Below, one piece after another: positions 45,132-53,780 of a DNA stretch of 64,000 nt; position 1 is the first letter of the stretch, and every line of letters starts with the position of its first letter. The DNA lies in assembly GCF_007860125.1 (NCBI RefSeq), contig NZ_SJPW01000005.1:184065-248064 (forward strand), read 5' to 3'. This DNA comes from Rubripirellula tenax. GTDB taxonomy: Bacteria; Planctomycetota; Planctomycetia; Pirellulales; Pirellulaceae. A model generated the notes under the pieces. That model made no database searches and was not told where the DNA came from. It was given only the letters and a program-made list of their open reading frames with translations. The position numbers and the translations under genes are program-made.

Positions 45132-48100
45132 ATGACAGATCCGGGACCCGAAGATGCCGATTCGGATCGTTCACTTGACGTTGATGTCTTAGTGGATGAG
45201 ATCGCTGATGAGTTTCTGTTGGCGGTACGTAGCGGAACGATTTTGGACATCGATGCGTTTGTCGCCTCGCATCCCACCGTGATTGCGAACCCTGCCATCG
45301 AAGTGCCGCTCCGGCGGATGCTGGAAACGCTACGTCTTCTGCATGGTCTTGGTGCTGAGTCGTTCGCGGCTGGAAAGCCTGCGGAACCATTGCCCGAGCA
45401 AGAATTCGGTCTGCCCGAAATCGCTGACTATCGATTGCTTCGTGTCGCGGGACGTGGCGGGATGGGTGTCGTCTACGAAGCGATGCAGTTGTCTTTGTCG
45501 CGAAAAGTCGCCTTGAAAGTTTTGCCAGAGCATTCGTTCGGCAATGCGAACTCGCTGGCTCGTTTTCAGTTGGAAGCCCGTTCAGCGGCCGGGCTTCACC
45601 ACACCAACATTGTGCCAGTGTTCGAGGTCGGCAACGACGGGCGGCACTGTTTCTATGCGATGCAGTTCATCGAAGGCCATTCGCTTGACGAAGTGATTCG
45701 TCAGCTACGCGAGATTCGCGACAACGATGAATCAAAATCACGTCACGGTTTGCCCGAGGAAGCCGAACCAACCGTAGCGGAAGTCGCGAAGACTTTCGGT
45801 GATGAAATAATCAAGCCGCAACTCTTGGCGAGTTCCACTACGACAAGTTCCGCGACGACAAGCGTATCCCAGCAGTCCAAGCCGTTCTTTCGCAACATCG
45901 CGCGCATCGGACGTCAGATCGCTGATGGTCTTGGGCACGCTCACCAGCGAGGCATCGTTCATCGCGACATCAAACCGTCCAACATCATCTTGGATCCTCA
46001 AGGAGTCGCCTGGATCACGGACTTTGGACTTGCCAAAACCGATGACGTCGACTTGACACGTGACGGTGACGTTGTGGGCACGCTGCGTTACATGTCACCG
46101 GAACGTTTTGCGGGTACTTGTGACGCTTGCAGTGACGTGTATTCGCTGGGCGTGACCCTCTATGAGATGTTGGCGCTGCAGTCGCCGTTTGCTGGACATG
46201 ATCGACTCAGTTTGATTTCCGCGATCCAAGAAGTAGGTCCGCCGTCGCTGCGGTCTCTGAACACCCGCGTTCCCCGTGACTTGCAGACGATCGTCGAAAA
46301 GGCGATGGAGAAGGAGCCACGCAGGCGGTATCGCACCGCTGCGGCGATGGCGGACGACTTGGAACGCTTTTTGGACGGTCGCCCGATTCGGGCTCGCCGA
46401 GTCGGTGCGGCGGAACGGTTGTGGTTGTGGTCGAACAACAATGCCTCGTTGGCATCGTCGATTGCTGCGATCGCATTGTTGTTGGTTTGCGGTGCGATCG
46501 GTTCCACGTTCGCCGCGTTTCACTTTCGGGCGCAGGAACGAGCGCAAGCCCAACTGGCGATGGAAAAAACGGCGGAATCGCAGCGGGCCAATCGTCAACG
46601 TGATGCGGCCAACCAGAACGCCTACTTTGCCGATATTCGGCAGTCGTATCAGGACTGGGAAAATGGTGACGTGCGGCGGATGCAGACGGCGCTACGCCGC
46701 TATGTTCCCAAGCAAGACGAGCAGCCCAAGCAAGATGAAAAGGACATTCGTGGCTGGGAGTGGCATTACCTGCTGTCACTGTCGAATCAGTCGGAAACCA
46801 TGCTGACCAACTTCGAGGGCTTCTTTCATCAGTTGCAGTGGTCAGCCGATGGGACGCGTCTATTCGGTTGCGGCAGCCAAGGTGGTTTGTTCATCTGGGA
46901 TCATCAGGGTGAGTTGATCAAGAAAATCGAAATGCCGGGGATCCAGCGGTTCGCGCTCAGTCATGACGACAGCGAAGTCGCGACCGTCCGCGGCGATTCG
47001 GACTTGCGATTTTGGAACACGCAAACTTGTGAACTCGTTCAAACGATTCGCGTTGCGGGCGGCGATGCCGTGCTGAGCACGGTCGGTTGGGGCAAGTTCC
47101 CCAACTTGATCACGGTTGGGTCCGCACCAACAGCAAAGAATCCTGCCGGCGAATTTTTCGCATTGGAACGGTTCACACAATTCATACTGCAACACCAAGA
47201 CGGCAACCAAACTCGCGCCAATTGGATGCTGGCTCGACCTCAGGGCGATGCCATCGCCGTGGGCGGACCCAAGATGGGCGTCACCATTGTCTTTGCAGGT
47301 TGCGAAATGCAAACGCAAATCGACGTCCAGGTGTTGAACTCTTTTAACGACCTAAGCTGCCTGTGTTGGCATCCTGATGGGCGACGGATCGCAGTGGGAA
47401 ACGTCTCGATCGGAATTTCCCTTTTTGAAGTCAATCGCGGCGAGCGTCTTCCCAAGCTGTTATTTCGAACGTCTGATCTGACCACCGCAGATGCCGTCAC
47501 GTTTTCACCCGATGGCAAGCAGATGATTGTCGGCAATCGTGCCGGGCGCGTTGATGTCTACGATTTAGAGTCGCGAGAAAAGATCGTGTCCTACCGTGGA
47601 CACATGAAAAACGTTCTCGCCGTGGCTGCACATCCATCGGGAAAACTGATTGCGTCCAGCGGTGATGATGGTGCCATTCGTTTTTGGACGCCAAACAATG
47701 ATCTGGTGCCCATGCCTGCTAACGCAAGTCTCGACCAAGAAGGTGTCAGCCCGGACGGTCGTTGGCGATGGGTACAACAGGACCACAACGTAAGCGTGTT
47801 GGACGCCCAGACCGGGCAACTGATGGCAAGTCTTTCGCCCAAGGAAGGGCCGGTTCAGGCGAAGTGGTTTCCGAAGGTGGATCGCGCTGTCTTCTTTGAA
47901 GAAAAGCAATATGGCGACGACGGGCAGATTGTATTTGACACTCGAAGCTGGGATTTGATTGGCCAGGCCGGTGCGTTCAGCGAAACGAAGCCGCAGATCG
48001 ACAGTCGTGGCGACTTCGTTGTGTCGTCGGTTAAAGGAGTGGTGTCGCTTTTCAGTGGGCGAACGGGGGACATCAAGAGTTTTCTCGTCGACGCCAACGT

Positions 48101-50282
48101 GGTTAAGGCAAAGAGCGGAAGTATCGAGTCTGCGCATGTGGGCGTTTCGCTGAGTCCCACCGGCGACAGGTTTGTGACTGCCAGTGGCGGAGAATTTAAA
48201 CTCTGGGACACGCAAGCTTGCAAGGAACTCGCGCACTTTTACGGGCATGATCCCGGTGAACTGATCCAAAGAGTCTGTTGGAGCAATCAGGACGGACTGA
48301 TCGCGACCGGTGGCAGCGATCAAACCATCATCATTTGGGATGCCGATCAACAAACCAGGTTGCAAACGCTTCGCGGACTCCAAGATGCTCCGTCAAAAAT
48401 CATTTTCGGATTCAATGAAGACGATTCGCGTTTCATGTCAGCAGACAGTCAGTCGGTCAAAGTCTGGGATGTGCCAACCGGACGCGAGTTGTTGTCGATG
48501 CCGCTGAACGCCGAGTCGAAATCGGTTTTTGAAAAGTTCAGTGTTGTACAGACGTCCGCAGCCATTTTGCCGTCGCTAACAAATCCTGAGCCGACGGCGC
48601 TAGCCGCGGGTTCTGCACACGGGTTGTCGGGATACGCGCGGCTAGCGCCGTCGGCTCACAAGAATGGAGACGGTGATTTGGCTCCGTTTGCGGCCCTCGC
48701 GAAAGTCGAGTCACTCGAAACGAACTTGCCGACTAATGATGAATTTTCTCATCAGAAAATGCACGGGCTGGCTCGAGATCTCGTCTGCGATCCACAGCGC
48801 AAAACGCACGATCCCGAGCGAGGACTCGCGATTTCCGAACAGGCGATCCAGAAAAATCCTGGCGATCCGGATTACCTTCTGGTCCACGCCTTAGCCCAGT
48901 ATCGAATCGGCAATTTCGACGCTGCGCAGCGGTCTCTGCAGACCGCCGCTGACCTTGGCTTGACCGATCTCGTTACCGCCCGATCGCTCGCGGCACTTTG
49001 CCAACTCGCCAACAATCAGCCGATCGAAAACCTTTCGCTTGATCTTGCAAAAAGCGTTCAGACCAAAACGAGTGCCCCCAATCCAGCGCTATTGCCGATC
49101 GTGCGGGAGTCAGCAGATGCGATCTATCGTCATCGCCGGAGCATAGCGAAGATCGAAACAGGTTCTTCGGAAGCACGGATCGTCGTCAATGATTTGGGGG
49201 ACGATTTTTATCTGCCCGATGACGATCGTGTGTCGCTGCGTGAAGCGGTGATCGCTGTCGCCGAGGGTGGCACGATCGAGTTTTCGGTCACTGGAACGAT
49301 CGAGTTGAGAATGGGGCCGATTCACATCGACAAGTCCGTCACGATCGTCGGTCCGGGATGGAAAGAACTCTCCCTCAGCGGATCCGATGCGCACCGACTG
49401 TTGATCATCGACGATGGCGAAGCACAGAATCGTGCAACCGTTTCAATCTCGGGCATGCGTTTGACGGCGGGCTTTTCAGACCAACCGGTCCATGTTCAAA
49501 CCAACCCCAGTATTATCAGCGTCTATGAGTCGCTTTCACTGGCGGATTGCCGCGTTGATAACAATCATGTCATCACCGCTTCGGGCAACATGCTTTACGC
49601 TGCGAGCGATTCGGTATTGGAAGTCGTTCGATGTGCGTTTGAACAGAATTCTGCTAACGAGGGGACAGCCATCGGCGCGTATGGAGCGTTGGAAGCCTCG
49701 ATCGATTCGTGTTCGTTCATCGGAAACAAACGCGTCGATGGGAATTCTGGCGATGCGAACGTGATTCTATGTAGCGGGTCGATGAAAATTGTCAATTCCA
49801 CTTTTGCAAACAACCGATCGCGCGACCGCGGTGCGGTTGGTGGGACAAAGAGAGGCTGCAATCTGCAAATTCAGAACTGCACGTTTACTGATAATCGCGG
49901 TGGTGGCCTGTACTGCAACCAGCAACCTGCTGGCCCCTTTTCTGGTCAGGTCAATGTCACCAACTGCCTCTTTTCCGGCAACATTGATGTGGATGGAAAA
50001 CCGATGGATGTTCGCACGATCAGCGATTTCAAAGCCACGATTTCACACTCCATCATCGGGTCGGGCGAAGGCATGTACATTGACGGCGGCAACAATCTAA
50101 CCGGCGTCGACCCATTGCTTGGCCCGCTTGCCGACAATGGCGGTCCGACCAAGACCCGAGCGTTGTTAAAAGACAGTCCCGCGATCGATGCCGGCAGCAA
50201 CAACGATCTGCCAACGGACCAACGAGGTCAAGCGATACAAGGAACGCGCGACATCGGTGCGTTTGAGTTTCAGGATCAATGA
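45132..50282 (+). CDS. Ser/Thr protein kinase with WD40, CSLREA and beta-helix domains
   Basis: 1716 residues. The kinase domain spans about 96-420, with GRGGMGVVYEAMQLSLSRKV, catalytic HRDIKPSNIILDP, DFGLAK and GTLRYMSPERF. A low-complexity insert lies near 205-250. One transmembrane helix follows (LASSIAAIALLLVCGAIGST, about 437-457). About 12 WD40-like blades span 560-1135 (LRFWNTQTCELVQTI, GAIRFWTPNN, IIWDADQQTRLQTL). A TPR-like stretch (about 1240-1300) leads to a CSLREA-type segment (VNDLGDDFYLPDDDRVSLRE) and a right-handed beta-helix with short repeats (VDNNHVITASGNMLY, CTFTDNRGGGLYCN, DIGAFEFQD). The kinase would face the cytoplasm and the WD40 and beta-helix parts the outside. It forms an operon with the upstream sigma factor. 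Confidence 0.88.
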   Translation: MTDPGPEDADSDRSLDVDVLVDEIADEFLLAVRSGTILDIDAFVASHPTVIANPAIEVPLRRMLETLRLLHGLGAESFAAGKPAEPLPEQEFGLPEIADYRLLRVAGRGGMGVVYEAMQLSLSRKVALKVLPEHSFGNANSLARFQLEARSAAGLHHTNIVPVFEVGNDGRHCFYAMQFIEGHSLDEVIRQLREIRDNDESKSRHGLPEEAEPTVAEVAKTFGDEIIKPQLLASSTTTSSATTSVSQQSKPFFRNIARIGRQIADGLGHAHQRGIVHRDIKPSNIILDPQGVAWITDFGLAKTDDVDLTRDGDVVGTLRYMSPERFAGTCDACSDVYSLGVTLYEMLALQSPFAGHDRLSLISAIQEVGPPSLRSLNTRVPRDLQTIVEKAMEKEPRRRYRTAAAMADDLERFLDGRPIRARRVGAAERLWLWSNNNASLASSIAAIALLLVCGAIGSTFAAFHFRAQERAQAQLAMEKTAESQRANRQRDAANQNAYFADIRQSYQDWENGDVRRMQTALRRYVPKQDEQPKQDEKDIRGWEWHYLLSLSNQSETMLTNFEGFFHQLQWSADGTRLFGCGSQGGLFIWDHQGELIKKIEMPGIQRFALSHDDSEVATVRGDSDLRFWNTQTCELVQTIRVAGGDAVLSTVGWGKFPNLITVGSAPTAKNPAGEFFALERFTQFILQHQDGNQTRANWMLARPQGDAIAVGGPKMGVTIVFAGCEMQTQIDVQVLNSFNDLSCLCWHPDGRRIAVGNVSIGISLFEVNRGERLPKLLFRTSDLTTADAVTFSPDGKQMIVGNRAGRVDVYDLESREKIVSYRGHMKNVLAVAAHPSGKLIASSGDDGAIRFWTPNNDLVPMPANASLDQEGVSPDGRWRWVQQDHNVSVLDAQTGQLMASLSPKEGPVQAKWFPKVDRAVFFEEKQYGDDGQIVFDTRSWDLIGQAGAFSETKPQIDSRGDFVVSSVKGVVSLFSGRTGDIKSFLVDANVVKAKSGSIESAHVGVSLSPTGDRFVTASGGEFKLWDTQACKELAHFYGHDPGELIQRVCWSNQDGLIATGGSDQTIIIWDADQQTRLQTLRGLQDAPSKIIFGFNEDDSRFMSADSQSVKVWDVPTGRELLSMPLNAESKSVFEKFSVVQTSAAILPSLTNPEPTALAAGSAHGLSGYARLAPSAHKNGDGDLAPFAALAKVESLETNLPTNDEFSHQKMHGLARDLVCDPQRKTHDPERGLAISEQAIQKNPGDPDYLLVHALAQYRIGNFDAAQRSLQTAADLGLTDLVTARSLAALCQLANNQPIENLSLDLAKSVQTKTSAPNPALLPIVRESADAIYRHRRSIAKIETGSSEARIVVNDLGDDFYLPDDDRVSLREAVIAVAEGGTIEFSVTGTIELRMGPIHIDKSVTIVGPGWKELSLSGSDAHRLLIIDDGEAQNRATVSISGMRLTAGFSDQPVHVQTNPSIISVYESLSLADCRVDNNHVITASGNMLYAASDSVLEVVRCAFEQNSANEGTAIGAYGALEASIDSCSFIGNKRVDGNSGDANVILCSGSMKIVNSTFANNRSRDRGAVGGTKRGCNLQIQNCTFTDNRGGGLYCNQQPAGPFSGQVNVTNCLFSGNIDVDGKPMDVRTISDFKATISHSIIGSGEGMYIDGGNNLTGVDPLLGPLADNGGPTKTRALLKDSPAIDAGSNNDLPTDQRGQAIQGTRDIGAFEFQDQ
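48587..48658. repeat. REP-like 22-bp perfect inverted repeat inside the kinase gene
   Basis: TGAGCCGACGGCGCTAGCCG at 48587 and onward is matched by its exact complement up to 48658 (22-bp arms, 28-bp loop). It is read in frame within a non-conserved linker between the WD40 propeller and the TPR-like segment, adding residues such as LAAGSAHGLSGYARLAPSAH. Confidence 0.8.
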
Positions 50283-50324
50283 TTTAGTAACTGTCTCGAA
50301 ACAACTTCCCGGTTTTCCCGTAGC

Positions 50325-50576
50325 TAGTGTCTGTCCAGAAATCGCATGGCCGCAGGAATTACGACTAATTTCGAAGAAAAGCTCCCCGAAGATCGAACCC
50401 GCAAGCGGGTTCGCGCGTTGGAATTGTTGACTAAAAGCAATTTCAAACGCGCGTTTGAAATTGCTTTTAGTCAACAATTCCAACGCGCGAACCCGCTTGC
50501 GGGTTCGATCTTCGGGGAGCTTTTCTTCGAAATTAGTCGTAATTCCTGCGGCCATGCGATTTCTGGACAGACACTA
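50325..50576. mobile_element. Perfectly palindromic foldback element, IS630-like MITE
   Basis: Bases 50324-50577 form a perfect palindrome of 254 bp with no spacer (centre between 50450 and 50451; checked along the whole arm). The ends read CTAG-TGTCTGTCCAGAAATCGC and their complement. CTAG with TA duplication is the known target habit of IS630-type elements, so I read the element as 50327-50574 flanked by TA copies. It has no transposase. Both strands encode the same meaningless frame. It interrupts the last codons of the membrane-protein gene at right. Confidence 0.75.
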
Positions 50577-50854
50577 GTTAGCAGCCAGCGCTGTATGGAC
50601 GGAGTGTAGGCGAAGACCAAGACGAAAAATGGAATTGTCGCAGCCCAACTAGCCATTAGTAGGTCTGATGTGCGATCGGAAATCGCACCTGTGAATAGCA
50701 GGTAGAAGTTTGTGATTATCGGAATGTTCCATCCGAGGGCGAGTGTGACCAGAGCGCCCGTCCGAGGCTTGGCTTGGGGTGGCGTTGAATCGACCTCTGG
50801 GGAAGCGCCATCGCTGGAGTTGGGTTGTGGTGACTGGTAGGGATTGTCAGTCAT
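50471..50854 (-). CDS. NPYQSP membrane protein, C-terminus replaced by a MITE (cassette 0)
   Basis: The frame reads 127 residues. It starts MTDNPYQSPQPNSSDG, an N-terminus common to many planctomycete membrane proteins, and has two hydrophobic helices (LALGWNIPIITNFYLLFTGA, WAATIPFFVLVFAYT). After LLTS (residue about 93) the frame enters the palindromic element and runs VCPEIAWPQEL to a stop inside it. Joining the flanks at TA restores LLTSYGKTGKLFRDSY with a stop at 50284-50286. It lies directly beyond attC 1 but has no attC of its own, so it is either the last cassette with its attC lost or a resident gene at the array's end. Confidence 0.7.
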   Translation of the reverse strand: MTDNPYQSPQPNSSDGASPEVDSTPPQAKPRTGALVTLALGWNIPIITNFYLLFTGAISDRTSDLLMASWAATIPFFVLVFAYTPSIQRWLLTSVCPEIAWPQELRLISKKSSPKIEPASGFARWNC

Positions 50855-50869
50855 CGGTTGCGAGCGGCT

Positions 50870-50998
50870 AACGGAAGGTTTTTACGACACCGCCCTAAAC
50901 GAAGCGAACGATGTCTGAACTACGAGAAATTGTACCAAAGCCTTGGCCCATTGCCAAAGAGCCAAGGTGTGCCGAAGGCCTAGCGTAAAAACCATGTT
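50870..50998 (-). repeat. attC site 1 (cassette 1)
   Basis: 129 bp, AACGGAAGGTTTTTACG to CGTAAAAACCATGTT on the plus strand. Private box GTTGTTGGTCAC pairs over 12 bases with the right end of cassette 1. Confidence 0.9.
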
Positions 50999-51029
50999 GT
51001 TGGTCACTGAACTGCGATAACGGTTTCCA

Positions 51030-51473
51030 CTACGTATAGTATTCGCCGTCCCACGGTTCAAAGAACGCCATGTAGTTGCCGGGTTGGATTTCGATTGCAG
51101 GAACGTCCTCTTCGTCATTGCGTTCGCGCGGAATAAGTCCAAATTCAACGCCCTCGTGAACGGTTTTGAATGGTGCGATGCGGATATCGGTGAACTGAGC
51201 ATCACAGAGTGACGCCAAGCGATCTTCGTAGAGTTTTGATGCCGCGTTTTGGTCCAGTGATTTTCGGGGGCCGAGACTGTCGATTTGGGCTGCGAGCAAG
51301 TTGCCGGCGGGATCGAATATGAATAGTGCGATGTATTCGCTACCATCGCTATCGCCAATCGCGGGAACAAATGGATTCGTAAGGAAGAACTGACGACCGT
51401 CCAGAAGCCTGCCGATGTGATTCGCGTGATAGTCGTCGTGCGTTATAGGGAACGTGTCCGGGATGCCAACCAT
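51030..51473 (-). CDS. Cassette 1 protein, unknown
   Basis: 147 residues, ATG at 51473 (a GTG one codon upstream is possible). The sequence is alpha/beta and soluble, with HIGRLLDGRQFFLTNPFVP, SEYIALFIFDPAGNLLAAQ and a C-terminal PGNYMAFFEPWDGEYY. It is acidic, with no signal or membrane segment. I do not recognise the family; the general look is that of small proteins often annotated near contact-toxin immunity genes, but that is a guess. Confidence 0.65.
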   Translation of the reverse strand: MVGIPDTFPITHDDYHANHIGRLLDGRQFFLTNPFVPAIGDSDGSEYIALFIFDPAGNLLAAQIDSLGPRKSLDQNAASKLYEDRLASLCDAQFTDIRIAPFKTVHEGVEFGLIPRERNDEEDVPAIEIQPGNYMAFFEPWDGEYYT

Positions 51474-51494
51474 CACGATAGACCTGTGACCAAC

Positions 51495-51623
51495 AACGGA
51501 AGGTTTTTACGACACCGCCCTGAACGAAGCGAACGATGCCTGAATTACGAAAGATTGTACCAAGGCCAGCCCGCGTGACCAAACGCGGAAGGTGTGCCGA
51601 AGGCCTAGCGTAAAAACCATGTT
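51495..51623 (-). repeat. attC site 2 (cassette 2)
   Basis: 129 bp. Box GTTGGCCGACC pairs over 11 bases with the end of cassette 2. Confidence 0.9.
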
Positions 51624-51642
51624 GGCCGACCGTGGCGTTCTG

Positions 51643-52164
51643 TTACGGTTGCAAGCCCGCAACGTATGTGTCGAGTGAGTCGGGCGAAACCTTGGAATAG
51701 CACGGCAGCCAGCGACCATCCGGAGTAGCAGGCAGGTTGCCCAAGCGTTGTACCGATTCAATGTGATGCACGAGGCAGTTTACCGAGAGTTTAATGCCGG
51801 GGCGCTCGCAGCCGTCGCGGCGGCAAGGATTACCAGACGGCTCAAATGTCCCCTGTGTGAGAAATCGTTCCATCATGGCGACCCAGATGAGCACTGAATC
51901 GGGGTCAACGAAGGGCAGGACGAGCCAGTCGTCCGAGGTGATCGCAGGGATTTTGAACAAGTATTCGATATTGCCCCAGTTCCAAGCCAATGCGCGTTGC
52001 CAGAGGCAACCGCACGAATCGCAGCGATAGAGGGCGTGCTCGACGTCCTCGTGGGTAACGACAAACGATAGGTCGGCGAGAAGCGTCTTCGACTGCTTGC
52101 TGCGTTGCTTGATCTGCTCGCGTTCGAGTTCAAGGTCAGCGAATTCGGAGCAACGGCAGGACAT
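51643..52164 (-). CDS. Cassette 2 protein, Cys-containing, unknown
   Basis: 173 residues. It starts MSCRCSEFADLELEREQIKQ, has a CDSCGCLWQRALAWNWGNIEYL zinc-ribbon-like part near residue 50 and a further Cys/His set (NPCRRDGCERPGIKLSVNCL). The spacing suggests one or two structural zinc sites. No family recognised. Cytoplasmic by absence of signals. Confidence 0.68.
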   Translation of the reverse strand: MSCRCSEFADLELEREQIKQRSKQSKTLLADLSFVVTHEDVEHALYRCDSCGCLWQRALAWNWGNIEYLFKIPAITSDDWLVLPFVDPDSVLIWVAMMERFLTQGTFEPSGNPCRRDGCERPGIKLSVNCLVHHIESVQRLGNLPATPDGRWLPCYSKVSPDSLDTYVAGLQP

Positions 52165-52184
52165 AGGGAAAACTTAGGTCGGCC

Positions 52185-52313
52185 AACGGAAGGTTTTTAC
52201 GACACCGCCCTGAACGAAGCGGACGATGCCTGAACTACCTGAAAGTGTACCAAAGCCAACGCCCGTTGCCAAAGAGCGAAGGTGTGCCGAAGGCCTAGCG
52301 TAAAAACCATGTT
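52185..52313 (-). repeat. attC site 3 (cassette 3)
   Basis: 129 bp. Box GTTGGGCGACC pairs over 11 bases with the end of cassette 3. Confidence 0.9.
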
Positions 52314-52323
52314 GGGCGACCGG

Positions 52324-52683
52324 TCAATCCCACGCGATGTTGCCAGAGAGTTGTCCAGTCCGGGCCGTAGCGAGAAACGCCGCGATGCCATCCGCCGTTG
52401 GAACGCATTGAGAAAGTGGAAAGTCGTCAATCTGGCCGTTTTCGAGTCGGAACTGCTCGCAGTCATCGTCCGATGCGTGTGGAGTGGACGACCACGAACC
52501 ATCTGTGGAGCGGTATACAGCAGCGCGGCGTCCGTTGAGGAATAGCGCCAGTTCGCATTCGCCATCGCGGTGGAGCCAGAACGCGCCGGTGCCGTCCGGC
52601 GCGATGAGACGCTCCAGCAGGCCAGCGAGTTCCGAAGCGTCGCTGACGTCGTGGAAGTCTTGGATGGATTGAAGCTTGAGCAT
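52324..52683 (-). CDS. Cassette 3 protein, possibly Imm1-like
   Basis: 119 residues. FWLHRDGECELALFLNGRRA followed by AAVYRSTDGSWSSTPHASDD, and a late VPTADGIAAFLATARTG, recall the Imm1-type immunity fold (small alpha+beta proteins with such hairpins and a C-terminal helix). The resemblance is from memory and weak. No toxin partner is present in the cassette. Confidence 0.6.
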   Translation of the reverse strand: MLKLQSIQDFHDVSDASELAGLLERLIAPDGTGAFWLHRDGECELALFLNGRRAAVYRSTDGSWSSTPHASDDDCEQFRLENGQIDDFPLSQCVPTADGIAAFLATARTGQLSGNIAWD

Positions 52684-52702
52684 CTATTCGGGTAGGTCGC
52701 CC

Positions 52703-52831
52703 AACGGAAGGTTTTTACGACACCGCCCTAAACGAAGCGAACGATGCCTGAACTACGAGAGATTCTACCACCGGATGGAGGCTTGAACAAACGACAGCGG
52801 TGTGCCGTAGGCCTAGCGTAAAAACCATGTT
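52703..52831 (-). repeat. attC site 4 (cassette 4)
   Basis: 129 bp. Box GTTGTGCGG pairs over 9 bases with the end of cassette 4. Confidence 0.9.
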
Positions 52832-52844
52832 GTGCGGCGGACCA

Positions 52845-53099
52845 TCAGTAGTCGCAGTACGGGTCGAGCAATCCGAGGAATTCGTCGAACAGTTCATCAG
52901 GCTCGACATCAGTGTTGATGTCCATGACGTCATTGAGAAAAGCGTCCATTTGATCGCGGTCGCGAATCACGTACGGGTTTCCAGCGTCAACCTGCACGGA
53001 ACCGTCTTCGTGCTGGCGACAATGCACGGGAATCGCCATCTCAAGGTTGGCTAGCAGGCGTTCGAGCTGCTTGTATTGAATCTCGGTTGGAGCTGACAT
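52845..53099 (-). CDS. Cassette 4 protein, small acidic, unknown
   Basis: 84 residues from the ATG at 53099; an upstream GTG at 53120 touches the attC box and is less likely. Very acidic helical protein (IQYKQLERLLANLEMAIPVH, DQMDAFLNDVMDINTDVEPD, ELFDEFLGLLDPYCDY). No family recognised. Confidence 0.62.
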   Translation of the reverse strand: MSAPTEIQYKQLERLLANLEMAIPVHCRQHEDGSVQVDAGNPYVIRDRDQMDAFLNDVMDINTDVEPDELFDEFLGLLDPYCDY

Positions 53100-53120
53100 C
53101 TTGTTTACGCTAGTCCGCAC

Positions 53121-53249
53121 AACGGAAGGTTTTTACGACACCGCCCTAAACGAAGCGAGCGATGCCTAAACTAATAAAGATTCTACCACCGGAGGGCGGC
53201 TTGAACAAACGACAGCGGTGTGCCGAAGGCCTAGCGTAAAAACCATGTT
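53121..53249 (-). repeat. attC site 5 (cassette 5)
   Basis: 129 bp. Box GTTATGTGCCGC pairs over 12 bases with the end of cassette 5. It supplies the stop codon of the cassette 5 gene. Confidence 0.9.
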
Positions 53250-53568
53250 ATGTGCCGCTTGCACGACCAGTGACGTCTCCATCCGCATCAATCGCACAGC
53301 CGAATTCCGAAAGGATTGCGATCGCTGTTGTCTCAGCAATTCGTTCGATCTTTGCGTCAATCTTGGCGTATTGAGTATCGGCGTCACCTTTGGGAACAAT
53401 GACGGATCGCTGGACATGTAGCACGCGAATACGAGCATCACGCACCTCTTCGGCGGCAGCAATCAGTTTGCGATCTGGCGCAGCGGAGTCGATCAAACGC
53501 TGAAGTGCCGCCTCTTTGCGGGCGAGGATTTGTTTTTTCTTGGTGTGATGTGCGAGGTAGCTGGTCAT
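53248..53568 (-). CDS. Cassette 5 protein, coiled-coil, unknown
   Basis: 106 residues, ATG at 53568. Basic helical N-terminal half (MTSYLAHHTKKKQILARKEA, IAAAEEVRDARIRVLHVQRS) and a second helix (DAKIERIAETTAIAILSEFG). The TAA stop is formed by the attC box (TAAC). The frame is also open upstream through attC 6, but the internal ATG gives the only sequence that looks like protein. Confidence 0.65.
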   Translation of the reverse strand: MTSYLAHHTKKKQILARKEAALQRLIDSAAPDRKLIAAAEEVRDARIRVLHVQRSVIVPKGDADTQYAKIDAKIERIAETTAIAILSEFGCAIDADGDVTGRASGT

Positions 53569-53626
53569 ATCAGTGGACGACACGAACTCGTGCCCAAGGT
53601 TCGCGCACCGAAAGACTGCGGCACAT

Positions 53627-53754
53627 AACGGAAGGTTTTTACGACACCGCCCCAAACGAAGCGGTGGAGTTTGAATCACGGGTAATTGTACCAATGCCAG
53701 CGCCCGTTGCCTACCAACGAAGGTGTGCCGAAGGCCTAGCGTAAAAACCATGTT
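53627..53754 (-). repeat. attC site 6 (cassette 6)
   Basis: 128 bp. Box GTTGGCGGACAC pairs over 12 bases with the end of cassette 6. Confidence 0.9.
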
Positions 53755-53780
53755 GGCGGACACTACGCTGCCGGGCATCG

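Noticed and set aside
50346-50609. Plus-strand and minus-strand genes inside the palindrome
   Set aside because: The same amino-acid sequence appears on both strands only because the DNA is a perfect palindrome; no family resemblance.
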